NCBI RefSeq assembly: GCF_013111185.1
Contig: NZ_WVRE01000007.1
Location: forward strand, 124,001 to 188,000
Origin: Ruegeria sp. HKCCD7303
GTDB lineage: Bacteria > Pseudomonadota > Alphaproteobacteria > Rhodobacterales > Rhodobacteraceae
Direction of reading: 5' to 3'
DNA: 64,000 nt
The translations under genes were made by a program, and so were the position numbers. This document shows positions 9,020-18,471 of the stretch, in pieces; position 1 is the first letter of the stretch, and each line of letters opens with the position of its first letter. The notes under the pieces were generated by a model that saw only the letters and a list, made by a program, of their open reading frames with translations, was not told the origin of the DNA and made no database searches.

Positions 9020-10218
9020 ACACTCCTACTGACTTTGGCAAAGCGATACTGCCAGCGCCCGAAATCGATTGGACCAAACTGAACGATTACCGCATGGGCC
9101 GCATCCGCGAGGCCATGGCCGAACGGGACGTGGAACTGGCTGTCATTACCAACCCGCTGACCATGCGCTATGCGGTGAATTACCATGAATACATGCAGTT
9201 CCAGGCGCGTATCCCGCTGATGATGCTGTTTGTCTTTGCCGACGGCCCGGTGGTCTTCAGCGGCGCGTTCATCAAGGATCTGGACCATGTCACGGAATAC
9301 ATCCCAATGTTCGGGCTTGCGCCATTCCTTGCGGGCTTTGATCAGGTGGAGAATACGCGCAAATTCGTAGACTTCGTCCGCGGCCGTTTGGCCGGCAAAG
9401 GGCGTTGCCGTGTGGCGCTTGACCGTTTGGACGCCTCTGCTGTTCAGGGCTTGATGCAGGCCGGGTTCGAGGTCGTCGACGCGCCCGGTTTTCTGGAAAA
9501 GGCCCGCTCGATCAAATCAGAGGAAGAAATTACGCTGTGCCGCTATGCAATCGAAGTGGCGCAGCTGGGTATCGCCCGGATGCGCGAAGCCTTCCAGCCC
9601 GACATTTCGGAAAACGAGCTGTGGAGCATCCTGAGCCAGGTCAACATCGCCCATGGCGGCCTGTGGTCCGAAGCCCGCATGTTGGCCTCGGGCGAGCGGA
9701 CAAACCCCTGGCTGCAAGAGGCAGGCGAACGCCGCGTTCAAAAAGGAGAGCTGATGGGCTTTGACACCGATATGGTCGGCCCTTTTGGCTATATGTCCGA
9801 CATTTCGCGCACTTGGTACTGCGGCGAAGGGAAGGCGCCAAACGCATTCCGAGACCTCTACAAACGCGCTCTGGACGAAATCGAACACAACAAGGCCAAT
9901 GTGCGACCCGGTGTGTCGTTCAAAGAACTGGTGGACAAGAGCTTCCGCCACCCTGAAGAATTCCACGCGCACCGCTATCCGTGCATCATGCACGGTGTGG
10001 GGATGTGCGATGAATACCCCTATGTTCCCTACCCGCAGGACTGGGACGACATTGGCTATGACGGGATCATAGAGGAAAACATGATGATCTGCGTTGAGGG
10101 GTATGTTGGATCAGATCGAGGCGGCAGCGGCGTCAAGATCGAGCATCAGTTTCTGGTTACCGCGACAGGTCTCGAACAGCTCGACAGCTATCCTTACGAC
10201 GAAAACCTGTTGAATTAA
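9016..10218 (+). CDS. M24 (creatinase/DddP-like) metal-dependent hydrolase or lyase
   Basis: 400 residues from the ATG that overlaps the previous stop. The pita-bread fold ligands are Asp250, Asp252, Asp262, His326, Glu361 and Glu376. As I recall the DMSP lyase DddP, its iron ligands are D295, D297, D307, H371, E406 and E421, and the spacing is the same throughout. Tyr321 and Asp332 also sit where DddP has substrate-binding Y366 and catalytic D377. The segment LASGERTNPWLQE is also DddP-like. However, the aromatic Trp of the DddP substrate pocket appears to be Phe62 here and the N-terminus is shorter. It may be a DMSP lyase paralogue, a creatinase-type enzyme cleaving a guanidino or quaternary compound, or an Xaa-Pro peptidase. 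Operon context favours a methylated N or S compound. Confidence 0.85.
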   Translation: MNTPTDFGKAILPAPEIDWTKLNDYRMGRIREAMAERDVELAVITNPLTMRYAVNYHEYMQFQARIPLMMLFVFADGPVVFSGAFIKDLDHVTEYIPMFGLAPFLAGFDQVENTRKFVDFVRGRLAGKGRCRVALDRLDASAVQGLMQAGFEVVDAPGFLEKARSIKSEEEITLCRYAIEVAQLGIARMREAFQPDISENELWSILSQVNIAHGGLWSEARMLASGERTNPWLQEAGERRVQKGELMGFDTDMVGPFGYMSDISRTWYCGEGKAPNAFRDLYKRALDEIEHNKANVRPGVSFKELVDKSFRHPEEFHAHRYPCIMHGVGMCDEYPYVPYPQDWDDIGYDGIIEENMMICVEGYVGSDRGGSGVKIEHQFLVTATGLEQLDSYPYDENLLN

Positions 10219-10580
10219 TAGCCGATGAGAGTTCTGACCGACTGACAACAATTAGGTTGCCAGAGCGTGGTCGCGAGTTTTGCGTGAATCACCAGTGGCT
10301 AGGTGAGCGGTCGCACTGCTGCGTTCAGTGTCATGCCGACGCTCAGAACTACTGACGCGAATGCACGCGGAAACAAGTCCCAAAGTACTTGGTGGGCTTT
10401 CACTAGGCCTCATTTGCGCGGAGGATTGATGGCTGCTTCGCTTTGGCCGCAGTATGATGAAAGAAATACTTGCGACAGTATTTGCCTGGGAAGATACCCA
10501 AACCTGAACCAATGCCTCGGTTCCTGCTGTAAAAGCAGCAAGTTGCCTACAGAGCTGACCGTTTTTTCAATTTGCGATCC
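10219..10580. other. intergenic region, nothing recognised
   Basis: 362 bases between the convergent M24 and mannitol dehydrogenase genes. Several short frames are open on both strands, but none has a credible start, ribosome binding site or recognisable protein. No rho-independent terminator with a clear T-run was found. The sequence may be decayed DNA. Confidence 0.4.
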
Positions 10581-12089
10581 TCACGGTATTGAGGTTTCAG
10601 CGACGTATTCTGATAGGACTGCTCGGCTACCGTTTTGCCATATCTCAGACACCGTGGACGTAAAGGCATCGGCAAAACGTGTATTGCGCCCAATCTCACC
10701 ATAGTACTGGGCTTGTTGCAGCCAACACTCTGGGTCAGATCGGGACGCTAATGCGGTTTTTTGCAAGTTCTGCCATTGCGGGTCATTGGGCACGATTTCA
10801 GAGCCGTCTTCCCGAACACCGGCACACATTCGGCACCAAAACGCTTCGGCCAGCGCCAGCCCGTTCACAGAAGATCCAGACGCCAATGCGTCGCGCAGCG
10901 ATGGCAGCAGGAACCCTGGGTGTCGTGCCGATCCGTCAAACGCAACCCTGCGCGTCGTATCGTGAATCGCGGTGTTCGCAAATCGCGTCTCGACCAGCTC
11001 AAGATACTCTTTCGCGGTGGTTCCGGGAACGGCGTCGACATGAGGAAGAATTTCTTCGGATTGAACCTTTCCGAAAAAAGCCAGGATGTCCGAATCCTGC
11101 ATACAGTCGGAAATCGTCGGGACGTTCAAGATTTCCCCGACATTTGCAAGCAGTTGGTGTCCTCCGTTCAAAATCCGCAGCTTCATCGTCTCATAGCTGT
11201 GAACATTGTGAGTCAGCGTCACCCCGACCTGTTCCAATGGCGGCCGACCTGCGCAAAAGTCATCCTCGATCACCCATTGGCGAAAGTTTTCGTGCGAGAC
11301 CGGAGCGCGGTCATCGATGCCAAGTGCCCTGCATTGAGATACTACTTGTTCCGTCGTCGCCGGCACGATGCTGTCGACCATCGAGTTTGGGAACGCGCCG
11401 TTTTGGTCGATCCAGTCGGCCAGATCAGGATCGGACATCCGCGCCAAACCTACAACGCAGTTTCGCAGGATTGTCCCGTTGCCCTGAAGGTTATCGCAGC
11501 TCAGCGCCGTGAAGGGGGTGATGCCTTTCACTCGTCGTTGTCTGAGGGCTGCAACCATGGCTCCGAAAACTGTGCGTGGTTGGTTTGGGTTGGCCGCGTC
11601 ATGACGAATGTCTTCGTGATGTGTATCGAAAGCGCCGGTATTGGCGTCCAGATAGTACCCGCCTTCGGTAACGGTTAAGGACACAATACGGATGGAAGGG
11701 TCTGCCATCTTGACGGTCAGCGCTGTGTTGCCCGTCTCAATCGGCAGGTAGTCGATCATCGGACCAATCACCTCGGCTGATACGCCGTTCGGATTCAGCT
11801 CGATCAGCGTTGTCAGGCAATCCTGCTCCAGCAGCTTACTTCGCATTTCGGCGTCGTAGCTTCGAACACCTGCGCCGATGATCGCCCAATCGCGGGCCTG
11901 ACCTTGCTGCATAAGCTGGTGAATGTACCAGGCCTGATGCGCGCGGTGAAAATTTCCCAACCCGATATGCACTATGCCCGGCGTCAGATCCGAGGGAGCA
12001 TATGCAGGTGTCCTGACAGTTACGGGCAGGTCTTCAAGCCTGTCACGCCGCAACCGTACCGGAGTTTTTGCGTTCGCCACGGGGTCCAT
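10581..12089 (-). CDS. mtlK: mannitol 2-dehydrogenase family polyol dehydrogenase
   Basis: 502 residues, the normal length of long-chain mannitol dehydrogenases that oxidise D-mannitol (or arabinitol, sorbitol, mannonate) with NAD. The Rossmann motif is HIGLGNFHRAHQ near residue 40. The catalytic pattern Lys-x4-Asn-x2-His is visible in MKLRILNGGHQLLA. Start: the ATG shares its A with the upstream TGA (TGATG overlap). A longer frame exists but runs through the upstream gene. It is the last gene of the polyol operon. Together with the SDR it would convert imported hexitols to fructose or sorbose. The symbol follows the Rhodobacter operon and the exact substrate is inferred. Confidence 0.88.
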   Translation of the reverse strand: MDPVANAKTPVRLRRDRLEDLPVTVRTPAYAPSDLTPGIVHIGLGNFHRAHQAWYIHQLMQQGQARDWAIIGAGVRSYDAEMRSKLLEQDCLTTLIELNPNGVSAEVIGPMIDYLPIETGNTALTVKMADPSIRIVSLTVTEGGYYLDANTGAFDTHHEDIRHDAANPNQPRTVFGAMVAALRQRRVKGITPFTALSCDNLQGNGTILRNCVVGLARMSDPDLADWIDQNGAFPNSMVDSIVPATTEQVVSQCRALGIDDRAPVSHENFRQWVIEDDFCAGRPPLEQVGVTLTHNVHSYETMKLRILNGGHQLLANVGEILNVPTISDCMQDSDILAFFGKVQSEEILPHVDAVPGTTAKEYLELVETRFANTAIHDTTRRVAFDGSARHPGFLLPSLRDALASGSSVNGLALAEAFWCRMCAGVREDGSEIVPNDPQWQNLQKTALASRSDPECWLQQAQYYGEIGRNTRFADAFTSTVSEIWQNGSRAVLSEYVAETSIP

Positions 12090-12862
12090 CAGCTCATCCA
12101 GTTCCCACCATCGACGTTGTAGGTTTGGGCGACAATGTATTTCGCATCGTCCGACGCCAAAAACACCGCCATGCCGGTCAGGTCTTCGGCGCAACCCATT
12201 CGGCCATACGGCACAGATGCTGCCACTTCGCGTTTCTTTTGACCGGGGGCTTTGCCTTCGTATTTCGCAAAGAAAGCATCCACTCCGTCCCAGTGCTCGC
12301 CGTCAACCACGCCTGGAGCTATTGCGTTCACATTGATCCCATGAGTGATCAGGTTCAGCCCCGCAGATTGGGTCAGAGATATGATTGCGGCTTTGCTGGC
12401 GCAGTATACCGCGACCAAGGGCTCGCCTCTGCGCCCGGCCTGCGACGCCATGTTGATGATCCGGCCCTTGGTGCCGTGTTCGATCATATGGCGCGCGACC
12501 GATTGCATTGTGAACAATGCACCAGCGACGTTGATGTCGAAAACACGGGTGTAGTCGGCGCGCTCGATCTCAACGATTGGTGCGGCCGTGAAGATGGCCG
12601 CGTTGTTGATGAGGATGTCGATGGGGCCAAGGCAGGAGGCTGTTTTGGCGACGGCCGCGTCTATGCTCTGCTGTTTGGTCACGTCCATCTCGATTGCAAT
12701 TGCATCCTCGCCAAATTCGGCGGCTGCGACCTGCGCGCGTTGAAAATCGATGTCAGCGATGGCAACACGTGCGCCCTCGGCCACATAGGCCTTGGCAAAG
12801 GCCAGCCCGATGCCCCTTGCGGCCCCGGTGATCAGGGCGGTTTTGCCTGCCAGACGTGTCAT
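12089..12862 (-). CDS. smoS: SDR family sorbitol (glucitol) dehydrogenase
   Basis: 257 residues, classical short-chain dehydrogenase. The nucleotide-binding loop is [15 protein letters not shown], the structural NNAA motif is present, and the active site is in [19 protein letters not shown] (Tyr-x3-Lys). The ending [10 protein letters not shown] and the stretch [15 protein letters not shown] match, from memory, the Rhodobacter sphaeroides sorbitol dehydrogenase SmoS closely. It oxidises D-sorbitol to fructose or galactitol to tagatose with NAD. It overlaps the ATPase gene by four bases (ATGA) and the mannitol dehydrogenase by one. Confidence in SDR is very high; confidence in sorbitol as substrate rests on the operon. 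Confidence 0.9.
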   Translation of the reverse strand: MTRLAGKTALITGAARGIGLAFAKAYVAEGARVAIADIDFQRAQVAAAEFGEDAIAIEMDVTKQQSIDAAVAKTASCLGPIDILINNAAIFTAAPIVEIERADYTRVFDINVAGALFTMQSVARHMIEHGTKGRIINMASQAGRRGEPLVAVYCASKAAIISLTQSAGLNLITHGINVNAIAPGVVDGEHWDGVDAFFAKYEGKAPGQKKREVAASVPYGRMGCAEDLTGMAVFLASDDAKYIVAQTYNVDGGNWMS

Positions 12863-13863
12863 TCGATACGCAGACCTTGCGCGTCAAACCGGTGGATTAC
12901 ATCCGTCCGTGGGGTCAGGTGAATGCGATCTCCGTGACGAAATCCAACCTCGCCATCTGCACGGACGGTGATTGTTTCTGCCAGACCGGTTTCGTGCACG
13001 TGGAAAAAGGTATCCGATCCGAGATGCTCCGAGACGCTCACAACGCCGGACCAGTCCCCTTCGGTTTCAGAAACCCCAATATGTTCTGGTCTGATCCCGA
13101 TGGTTTGAGCGCCGTGTTTTGCGGCCTCGGGCCCTTCAATGAAGTTCATCTTCGGTGAGCCAATGAAACCTGCCACGAACAGGTTGCGGGGCGATCGGTA
13201 CAGCTCTAGCGGGCTTCCAACTTGCTCGATGACACCTGCTTGTAGAACGACGATCTTGTCGGCCATTGTCATCGCCTCGACTTGGTCGTGGGTCACGTAG
13301 ATCATGGTGGTCGCAAGTCGCTCGTGCAGCTCGCTGATCTCCAACCGCATGCCAACCCGTAGCGCGGCGTCGAGGTTTGAAAGCGGTTCATCGAACAGAA
13401 ACGCGGCCGGCTCGCGGACAATCGCACGCCCGATGGCGACACGCTGCCGCTGACCGCCGGACAATTGCCCGGGGCGTCGATCCAAGTAGTCGGTCAGGTT
13501 CAAGACGCTGGCTGCGCCTTCGACACGCTTGTCGATCTCGGCTTGATCCAGTTTCGCCATACGCAGAGGAAAGGCGATGTTCTTGCGCACCGTCATGTGT
13601 GGGTACAAAGCGTAGGACTGGAACACCATTGCCAACCCTCGTTTTGCGGGTGGGACATCAGTGGCGTCCGCGCCGTCGATGTCGATGGAGCCCGAGGTGA
13701 TATCCTCCAGCCCTGCGATCAGACGCAATAGCGTGGACTTACCGCAACCCGAGGGGCCGACGAAAACGGTGAACTCACCATCCTCAATGGTCAGGTCAAG
13801 CGGTGGAATGACCTGCACGTCGCCGAAGCTTTTGGTCACGGACTTGAGTTGAATACGTCCCAT
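12859..13863 (-). CDS. smoK: ABC transporter ATP-binding protein for polyols (UgpC/MalK type)
   Basis: 334 residues. Walker [10 protein letters not shown] spans residues 36-44; the signature LSGGQRQRV, Walker [12 protein letters not shown] and the His switch THDQVEA are all present. The C-terminal TOBE/OB domain, from about residue 240, is the regulatory domain of MalK-type ATPases (IGIRPEHIG). It energises uptake of hexitols by the two permeases encoded upstream. The stop overlaps the next start (ATGA), and the gene follows the permease gene by 12 bases. Confidence 0.92.
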   Translation of the reverse strand: MGRIQLKSVTKSFGDVQVIPPLDLTIEDGEFTVFVGPSGCGKSTLLRLIAGLEDITSGSIDIDGADATDVPPAKRGLAMVFQSYALYPHMTVRKNIAFPLRMAKLDQAEIDKRVEGAASVLNLTDYLDRRPGQLSGGQRQRVAIGRAIVREPAAFLFDEPLSNLDAALRVGMRLEISELHERLATTMIYVTHDQVEAMTMADKIVVLQAGVIEQVGSPLELYRSPRNLFVAGFIGSPKMNFIEGPEAAKHGAQTIGIRPEHIGVSETEGDWSGVVSVSEHLGSDTFFHVHETGLAETITVRADGEVGFRHGDRIHLTPRTDVIHRFDAQGLRIE

Positions 13864-13875
13864 GTGTCGTGTTCC

Positions 13876-14706
13876 TTATTTCACAGCGCCGAAGGTCAGG
13901 CCGCGTACAAGTTGTTTCTGGCTGAACCAGCCAAGGATCAGGATTGGTGCAATCGCCATGGTCGAGGCCGCGCTGAGCTTGGCAAAGAACAAGCCCTCGG
14001 GGCTGGAATAACTGGCGATGAAGGCGGTCAGGGGGGCGGCGTCGACGGCCGTCAGGTTGAGCGTCCAGAACGCTTCGTTCCAAGCCAGGATGAAGTTCAA
14101 CAACACGGTCGAGGCGATGCCGGGAATGGCCATTGGGGTGAGGACGTAGAGGATTTCCTCTTTCAGCGTCGCCCCGTCCATCCGTGCGGCTTCCAGAATC
14201 TCACCGGGAATTTCGCGGAAATAGGTATACAGCATCCAGACGATGATCGGCAGGTTGATCAGCATCAGGACCACGACCAACCCTCCACGCGTGTCCAGCA
14301 AGCCAAGTCTGATGAACAGTAGGTAGATGGGATAGAGTACCCCAACCGCAGGCAGCATCTTGGTGGACAGCATCCAAAGCAGGATGTCCTTGGTACGCTT
14401 TGAAGGCACAAAGGCCATTGCCCATGCAGCGGGGACGGCAATGATCACACCCAGAATGGTCGAGCCACCAGCAATGATGACCGAATTCCAAAGGAACCGC
14501 ATATAGTCCGATCGTTCTTGCACGATGGCATAGTTCTCAAGTGTCCAGTCGAAGTTCAAAAACAGCGGTGGGCTGGCAATGGCCTGCGCCTCGGTCTTGA
14601 AGCTGGTCAGGATGGTCCAGAGGATCGGGAAGAAGATCAGCAGTCCGACGGCCCAGGCAAGGGCAGTGTTCAGCGATTTGCGGCGGGTTGTGACGGCGCG
14701 GGCCAT
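13876..14706 (-). CDS. smoG: polyol ABC transporter inner-membrane permease (MalG type)
   Basis: 276 residues with about six membrane segments. The first is the hydrophobic run near residues 16-36. The EAA loop that contacts the ATPase is EAARMDGATLKEEILYVLTPMAIPG. It forms the channel heterodimer with the preceding permease. The two genes lie 12 bases apart in the smo-like operon. Confidence 0.9.
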   Translation of the reverse strand: MARAVTTRRKSLNTALAWAVGLLIFFPILWTILTSFKTEAQAIASPPLFLNFDWTLENYAIVQERSDYMRFLWNSVIIAGGSTILGVIIAVPAAWAMAFVPSKRTKDILLWMLSTKMLPAVGVLYPIYLLFIRLGLLDTRGGLVVVLMLINLPIIVWMLYTYFREIPGEILEAARMDGATLKEEILYVLTPMAIPGIASTVLLNFILAWNEAFWTLNLTAVDAAPLTAFIASYSSPEGLFFAKLSAASTMAIAPILILGWFSQKQLVRGLTFGAVK

Positions 14707-14718
14707 GGTCTTACCTCC

Positions 14719-15585
14719 TCACGCGTCCAGGTTCTTGCCGACGATGCGCATCAGGAAGATCGCAACGATATTGGCAAGGATGATGGCATAGACACCTCCG
14801 GCTGATCCAAGGCCGACATTTTGGCTTTCCAGCACGCGCTGGAAGATCAGGTAGGTGAGTGTACGGGTGCCGAATGCGCCGCCGGTGGTCACGAAGATCT
14901 CGGCGAAGATTGACAGAAGAAAGATAGTCTGGATCAGGATCACGATCGTTATCGCGCGGCTCAGATGCGGCAGGATGATGTGGTAGAAGCGCTTCAGCAC
15001 CGGCGCGCCGTCCATTTCCGCTGCTTCAAGCTGCTCACTGTCCAGCGACTGGATCGCTGTCAGCAGGATGAGCGTTGCAAAAGGCAGCCATTGCCACGAA
15101 ACGATCATGATGATCGAGGTCATCGACGCCTCGGACAGCCACGAGATCGGCTCGGCCCCGAAAAAACGCCACAGATGCGCCAGCAGGCCGTTGACCGGGT
15201 CCATGAACATGTTCTTCCAGACCAGCGCGGATACGGTCGGCATTACGAAGAAGGGCGCGATCACGAGGATGCGGACAACGCCCTGACCCCACATCGGCTG
15301 GTCCAGGAGCATCGCCAGAAGGATACCCAGCACGACCGTTATGACTAGAACGCCGCCAACGATCATCAATGTCGCCTGCACCGCTGGCCAGAAAGAGCTT
15401 GAGGAGACAAATCGGACATAGTTGTCGAAGCCAACCCAGCCCAAGTCACCACCACGCAGGGGCAGGTATTTTTTAAAAGAAAAGTACAGCGTCATCGTCA
15501 GCGGCACGAGCATCCAGCCAAGCAGCAGGACCACTGCGGGTGCCATCATAAGGCGAGCAACGGATCGGGAATGTTCGGTAGCCAT
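14719..15585 (-). CDS. smoF: polyol ABC transporter inner-membrane permease (MalF type)
   Basis: 288 residues with six predicted membrane segments, and the EAA loop LEAAEMDGAPVLKRFYHIILP near residue 190. It pairs with the second permease. It is separated from the binding-protein gene by 112 bases that contain a GC-rich hairpin, a common arrangement giving more binding protein than permease. Confidence 0.9.
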   Translation of the reverse strand: MATEHSRSVARLMMAPAVVLLLGWMLVPLTMTLYFSFKKYLPLRGGDLGWVGFDNYVRFVSSSSFWPAVQATLMIVGGVLVITVVLGILLAMLLDQPMWGQGVVRILVIAPFFVMPTVSALVWKNMFMDPVNGLLAHLWRFFGAEPISWLSEASMTSIIMIVSWQWLPFATLILLTAIQSLDSEQLEAAEMDGAPVLKRFYHIILPHLSRAITIVILIQTIFLLSIFAEIFVTTGGAFGTRTLTYLIFQRVLESQNVGLGSAGGVYAIILANIVAIFLMRIVGKNLDA

Positions 15586-15662
15586 GACGCAAGACCTCTC
15601 TGTTCAGGCGTAGCTTAGCCTGCGAGATAAACGCGGGTTAGGGAAGGGTCTGGTGTGGCGGG

Positions 15663-15678
15663 GGGCAGGGGGCTGCCC
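15663..15678 (-). terminator. intercistronic hairpin after the binding-protein gene
   Basis: GGGCAG (15663-15668) pairs with CTGCCC (15673-15678) across a four-base loop, in a G-rich tract 20-35 bases after the binding-protein stop. There is no T-run on the transcribed strand, so it more likely stabilises the upstream mRNA or causes partial termination than full termination. Confidence 0.4.
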
Positions 15679-15697
15679 GCCCGCTTCAGCTGGGGCC

Positions 15698-17002
15698 TCA
15701 GTAGCCTGCGGCTTCCATTTCTTCGGCAGTAAAGGCCTGAGCTTTTTCAAGCGCTTCTTCCACCGTTTGCTGTCCGGCATAGACCGCCGAGAACTCCTGG
15801 CTCACCTGCGTGGCGATGCCTGCAAATTCTGGGATCGCGACGAACTGAATGCCTGTGTAAGGCGTTGGTTGTGCGCAGCAGTTTTGCGGGTCGGCCATCA
15901 GGATCGACTCCAAGGTCATGTTCGCAAAGGGAACTTCCTTGTAGTTCGGGTTCTCATAGAGCGAGGTCCGCGCACCGGGTGGTACATTGGCCCAGCCTTC
16001 GTTTTCGGCCACCAATTCGATGTAGTCTTTCGAAGTTGCCCATTCGATGAACTGTTTCGCCGCATCCTCTTGCTGTGTGCCGGCCGGAATTGCCAACGCC
16101 CAGGCCCAGAGCCAATTGGCGCGCTTGTCTACGCCTTCCGAGTTAGGAGCCAGAGCGAAGCCGACCTTGTCTGCAACGGTCGAGTCATCCGGGTTGGTCA
16201 CAAAAGACGCCGCAACAGTGGCATCAATCCACATCCCGCACTTGCCTTGCTGGAACAGGGACAAGTTTTCATTGAACCCGTTGGTGGCATAGCCTGCCGG
16301 ACCCGATTCACTCATCATATCGACAAAGAATGTAAGCGCTTCTTTCCATTCGGGTTGATCGAACTGGGGTTTCCAGTCCTCGTCGAACCAACGCGCACCA
16401 AATGAGTTTCCGGTGACGGTAATGAAGGCACCACCTTCACCCCATCCGGCCTTGCCGCGCAGGCAAATGCCGTTGATGTCGTTGTCGCGGTCCGTCATCG
16501 CAGCCGCGGCTTCCCGGATAAACTGCCAGGTCGGTGCCTCGGGCATTTCCATGCCGGCCTTCTCCATCAGATCGGTTCGGTACATGATCATCGAACTTTC
16601 GCCGTAGAAAGGTGCCGCGTAAAGCGTTCCATCGTGGCTCAGACCGCCAGCCATAGCAGGCAGGATGTCGTCAACGTCATACTCGTCTGACATGCCGTCC
16701 AGCGGCACCAGCCAGCCATTTGCGCCCCAGATCGGCGTCTCATACATGCCGATGGTCATGATATCGAACTGACCGCCTTTGGTGGTGATGTCGGTGGTCA
16801 CGCGCTGGCGCAGTACGTTTTCTTCCAGCGTCACCCATTCCACATCAATGCCGGTCGCTTCGGTGAATTTGTCGGTATAGCCCTGCATCCGGATCATGTC
16901 GCCGTTGTTCACAGTGGCGATCGTGATGGATTGTGCATGAGCCGCTGCCGTTGCGACGAAAGTCAGTGCAGTCGCCGCACGAAGTGCGTTCTTCAGATAC
17001 AT
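15698..17002 (-). CDS. smoE: polyol ABC transporter periplasmic substrate-binding protein
   Basis: 434 residues with a Sec signal peptide (MYLKNALRAATALTFVATAAAHA, cleavage about residue 23). The mature protein is a type II/MalE-like solute-binding fold with ITIATVNNGDMIRMQGY at its start. It delivers sorbitol or mannitol to the permeases. GGAGG lies upstream of the ATG, in GGGAGGACAGGG. A LacI-type operator lies about 75 bases upstream. It is the first gene of a six-gene operon: binding protein, two permeases, ATPase, SDR and mannitol dehydrogenase. Confidence 0.92.
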   Translation of the reverse strand: MYLKNALRAATALTFVATAAAHAQSITIATVNNGDMIRMQGYTDKFTEATGIDVEWVTLEENVLRQRVTTDITTKGGQFDIMTIGMYETPIWGANGWLVPLDGMSDEYDVDDILPAMAGGLSHDGTLYAAPFYGESSMIMYRTDLMEKAGMEMPEAPTWQFIREAAAAMTDRDNDINGICLRGKAGWGEGGAFITVTGNSFGARWFDEDWKPQFDQPEWKEALTFFVDMMSESGPAGYATNGFNENLSLFQQGKCGMWIDATVAASFVTNPDDSTVADKVGFALAPNSEGVDKRANWLWAWALAIPAGTQQEDAAKQFIEWATSKDYIELVAENEGWANVPPGARTSLYENPNYKEVPFANMTLESILMADPQNCCAQPTPYTGIQFVAIPEFAGIATQVSQEFSAVYAGQQTVEEALEKAQAFTAEEMEAAGY

Positions 17003-17060
17003 CCCTGTCCTCCCTGAGCTTGGATGTCGTACAGAGAGCCTAGAGTGTAAGTTGTCGCGC

Positions 17061-17088
17061 CGTCAATAAAAACTTTACGCGCGTTAAA
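17061..17088 (-). promoter_or_regulatory. candidate promoter -35 and LacI-type operator of the polyol operon
   Basis: On the minus strand TTGACG (17066-17061) is a good -35 box. A weak -10 (TCTAGG) lies 16 bases downstream. Immediately upstream, a palindrome centred on ACGCGCGT (17077-17084) extends to TTAACGCGCGTAAA with one mismatch, typical of LacI-family operators with a central CG. The regulator gene ends only nine bases away. Confidence 0.45.
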
Positions 17089-17096
17089 AAGTTAAA

Positions 17097-18122
17097 TTAT
17101 GCAGAATCCCTCAAGACAAGTCGCGCGGGGAACAAGGTTTCAGTGCGCGTTGAGAATTTCCCACCACTTTCAATGAGTTCGAACAAAGTTTCGACGCTTC
17201 GGCCGGCTACATTATCGTAGTCATGCGCAGCTGTCGTCAAAGAGGGACAGGTAAACTTTGCGAATGGGTGGTCATCGTTTGAGGCGACACGAAGCGAACA
17301 ATCTTCTTTCCGACCAACCCGAATCCCTTGTTCGAAACAGGCTGCCAGAAAGCCGATGGCCAACCGGTCGTTGCTGCACAAAACAGAATCTGTCTTCAGC
17401 CCGCGCTCTTGCAGGACTTTCAATGCGCCTCGGTGGCCGATCTCTTCAAAGGCCCAGCCTGTGCCATCGACTTTAATGATATGTGGCTCGAAGCCCAACC
17501 GCTCCATCACGTCGACATAGGCCTTACGTCGTTTATTCGCGTTTGGGTTTGCGGGCGTGCGCATTTCAAAAAAGGAAGGTGGCTCACCTGTCCTTGTCAT
17601 GTACTCCACGGTCTGCGACACAAAGCTAAAGTTATCCGAACCGACAAAGGCTGCCCCCAGGCCATCAAGGTTACTGTCGAACAGGATTGTCGGCACATTG
17701 GCACAGAACTTTTCGATAGTAGATCTGTCCGAGGTACGCCCCAAAGGTGCCAAAAGCACTCCTGCGGGTTTCAAGGATTGCAGCCCATCCAGGATCTCGT
17801 TCTCGAGCTTTTGTTCGCCATGTGAGCTGAACAGGGATGGGCGATAGCCGGCTGCAATGCAGGATTGTTCCAGATAGCGCGCGATTTCGGCAAAGAACGG
17901 ATCGGCCAGATAGGGCACGACGATGCCAATATTCTTTGTAAGCTTCCGGTTTTGGTTCACTGCATAGATGTTCGGGCGGTAGTCAAACCGTTCCAGCGCC
18001 TCCTCTATGCGCGCCCGTGTTGTTGGGCGAACGCTATCGGGATCATGGAAATACTTTGAAACTGTAGGCCGCGATATCCCGCTTAGGGCCGCGAATTCTT
18101 CCATGTTCTTAATTTTGGTCAT
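17097..18122 (-). CDS. LacI family transcriptional regulator of the polyol operon
   Basis: 341 residues. The N-terminal HTH with hinge helix is MEEFAALSGISRPTVSKYFHDP followed by RIEEALERFDYRPN. The rest is a periplasmic-binding-type effector domain with SVLCSNDRLAIGFL near residue 240. It lies directly upstream of the binding-protein gene in the same direction, with a palindromic operator in between, so it most likely represses the polyol operon and is relieved by a hexitol or a derivative. Confidence 0.92.
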   Translation of the reverse strand: MTKIKNMEEFAALSGISRPTVSKYFHDPDSVRPTTRARIEEALERFDYRPNIYAVNQNRKLTKNIGIVVPYLADPFFAEIARYLEQSCIAAGYRPSLFSSHGEQKLENEILDGLQSLKPAGVLLAPLGRTSDRSTIEKFCANVPTILFDSNLDGLGAAFVGSDNFSFVSQTVEYMTRTGEPPSFFEMRTPANPNANKRRKAYVDVMERLGFEPHIIKVDGTGWAFEEIGHRGALKVLQERGLKTDSVLCSNDRLAIGFLAACFEQGIRVGRKEDCSLRVASNDDHPFAKFTCPSLTTAAHDYDNVAGRSVETLFELIESGGKFSTRTETLFPARLVLRDSA

Positions 18123-18471
18123 GCCAGTCTGCCTGCGGAACTCAGCCGCCTTAATCTTATCATGTTTTTACATATTCTTTGCGCGCGCCAAGAAAATCAA
18201 TAGCCAGACAATTTCCACATCTTTGTTTGGGCGGGGCGCGGGCTTCACAAACTCACTTTAGAAAACTCTTGATGCTAAAACAGGGCCACGATGGGCTAGG
18301 TCACGGGCAAATGCTCCGGCGCTCTGGGTATAGTCATGGTCGACGCTAAAGTAACAATATTTGAATGTGAGCGCAGGTAAGACTCCGCAGGCGTTACAAA
18401 ACCGTGGCAATTCCTACGGCGAAAGTTGACCGGGAATGGAGTATTGGGGCGACCCATTTCAGTCGCGAAGG
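18123..18471. other. intergenic region, nothing recognised
   Basis: 349 bases between the LacI gene start and the stop of the beta-barrel gene. The part near 18160-18200 is AT-rich and probably holds the LacI promoter. The rest has no gene, tRNA or repeat that I recognise. The minus-strand frame after the beta-barrel stop stays open for about 60 codons without a start and is probably chance. Confidence 0.4.

Noticed and set aside
10679-11678. Two overlapping plus-strand frames inside the mannitol dehydrogenase gene
   Set aside because: They are antisense to a gene with clear catalytic motifs, and have no domain of their own.
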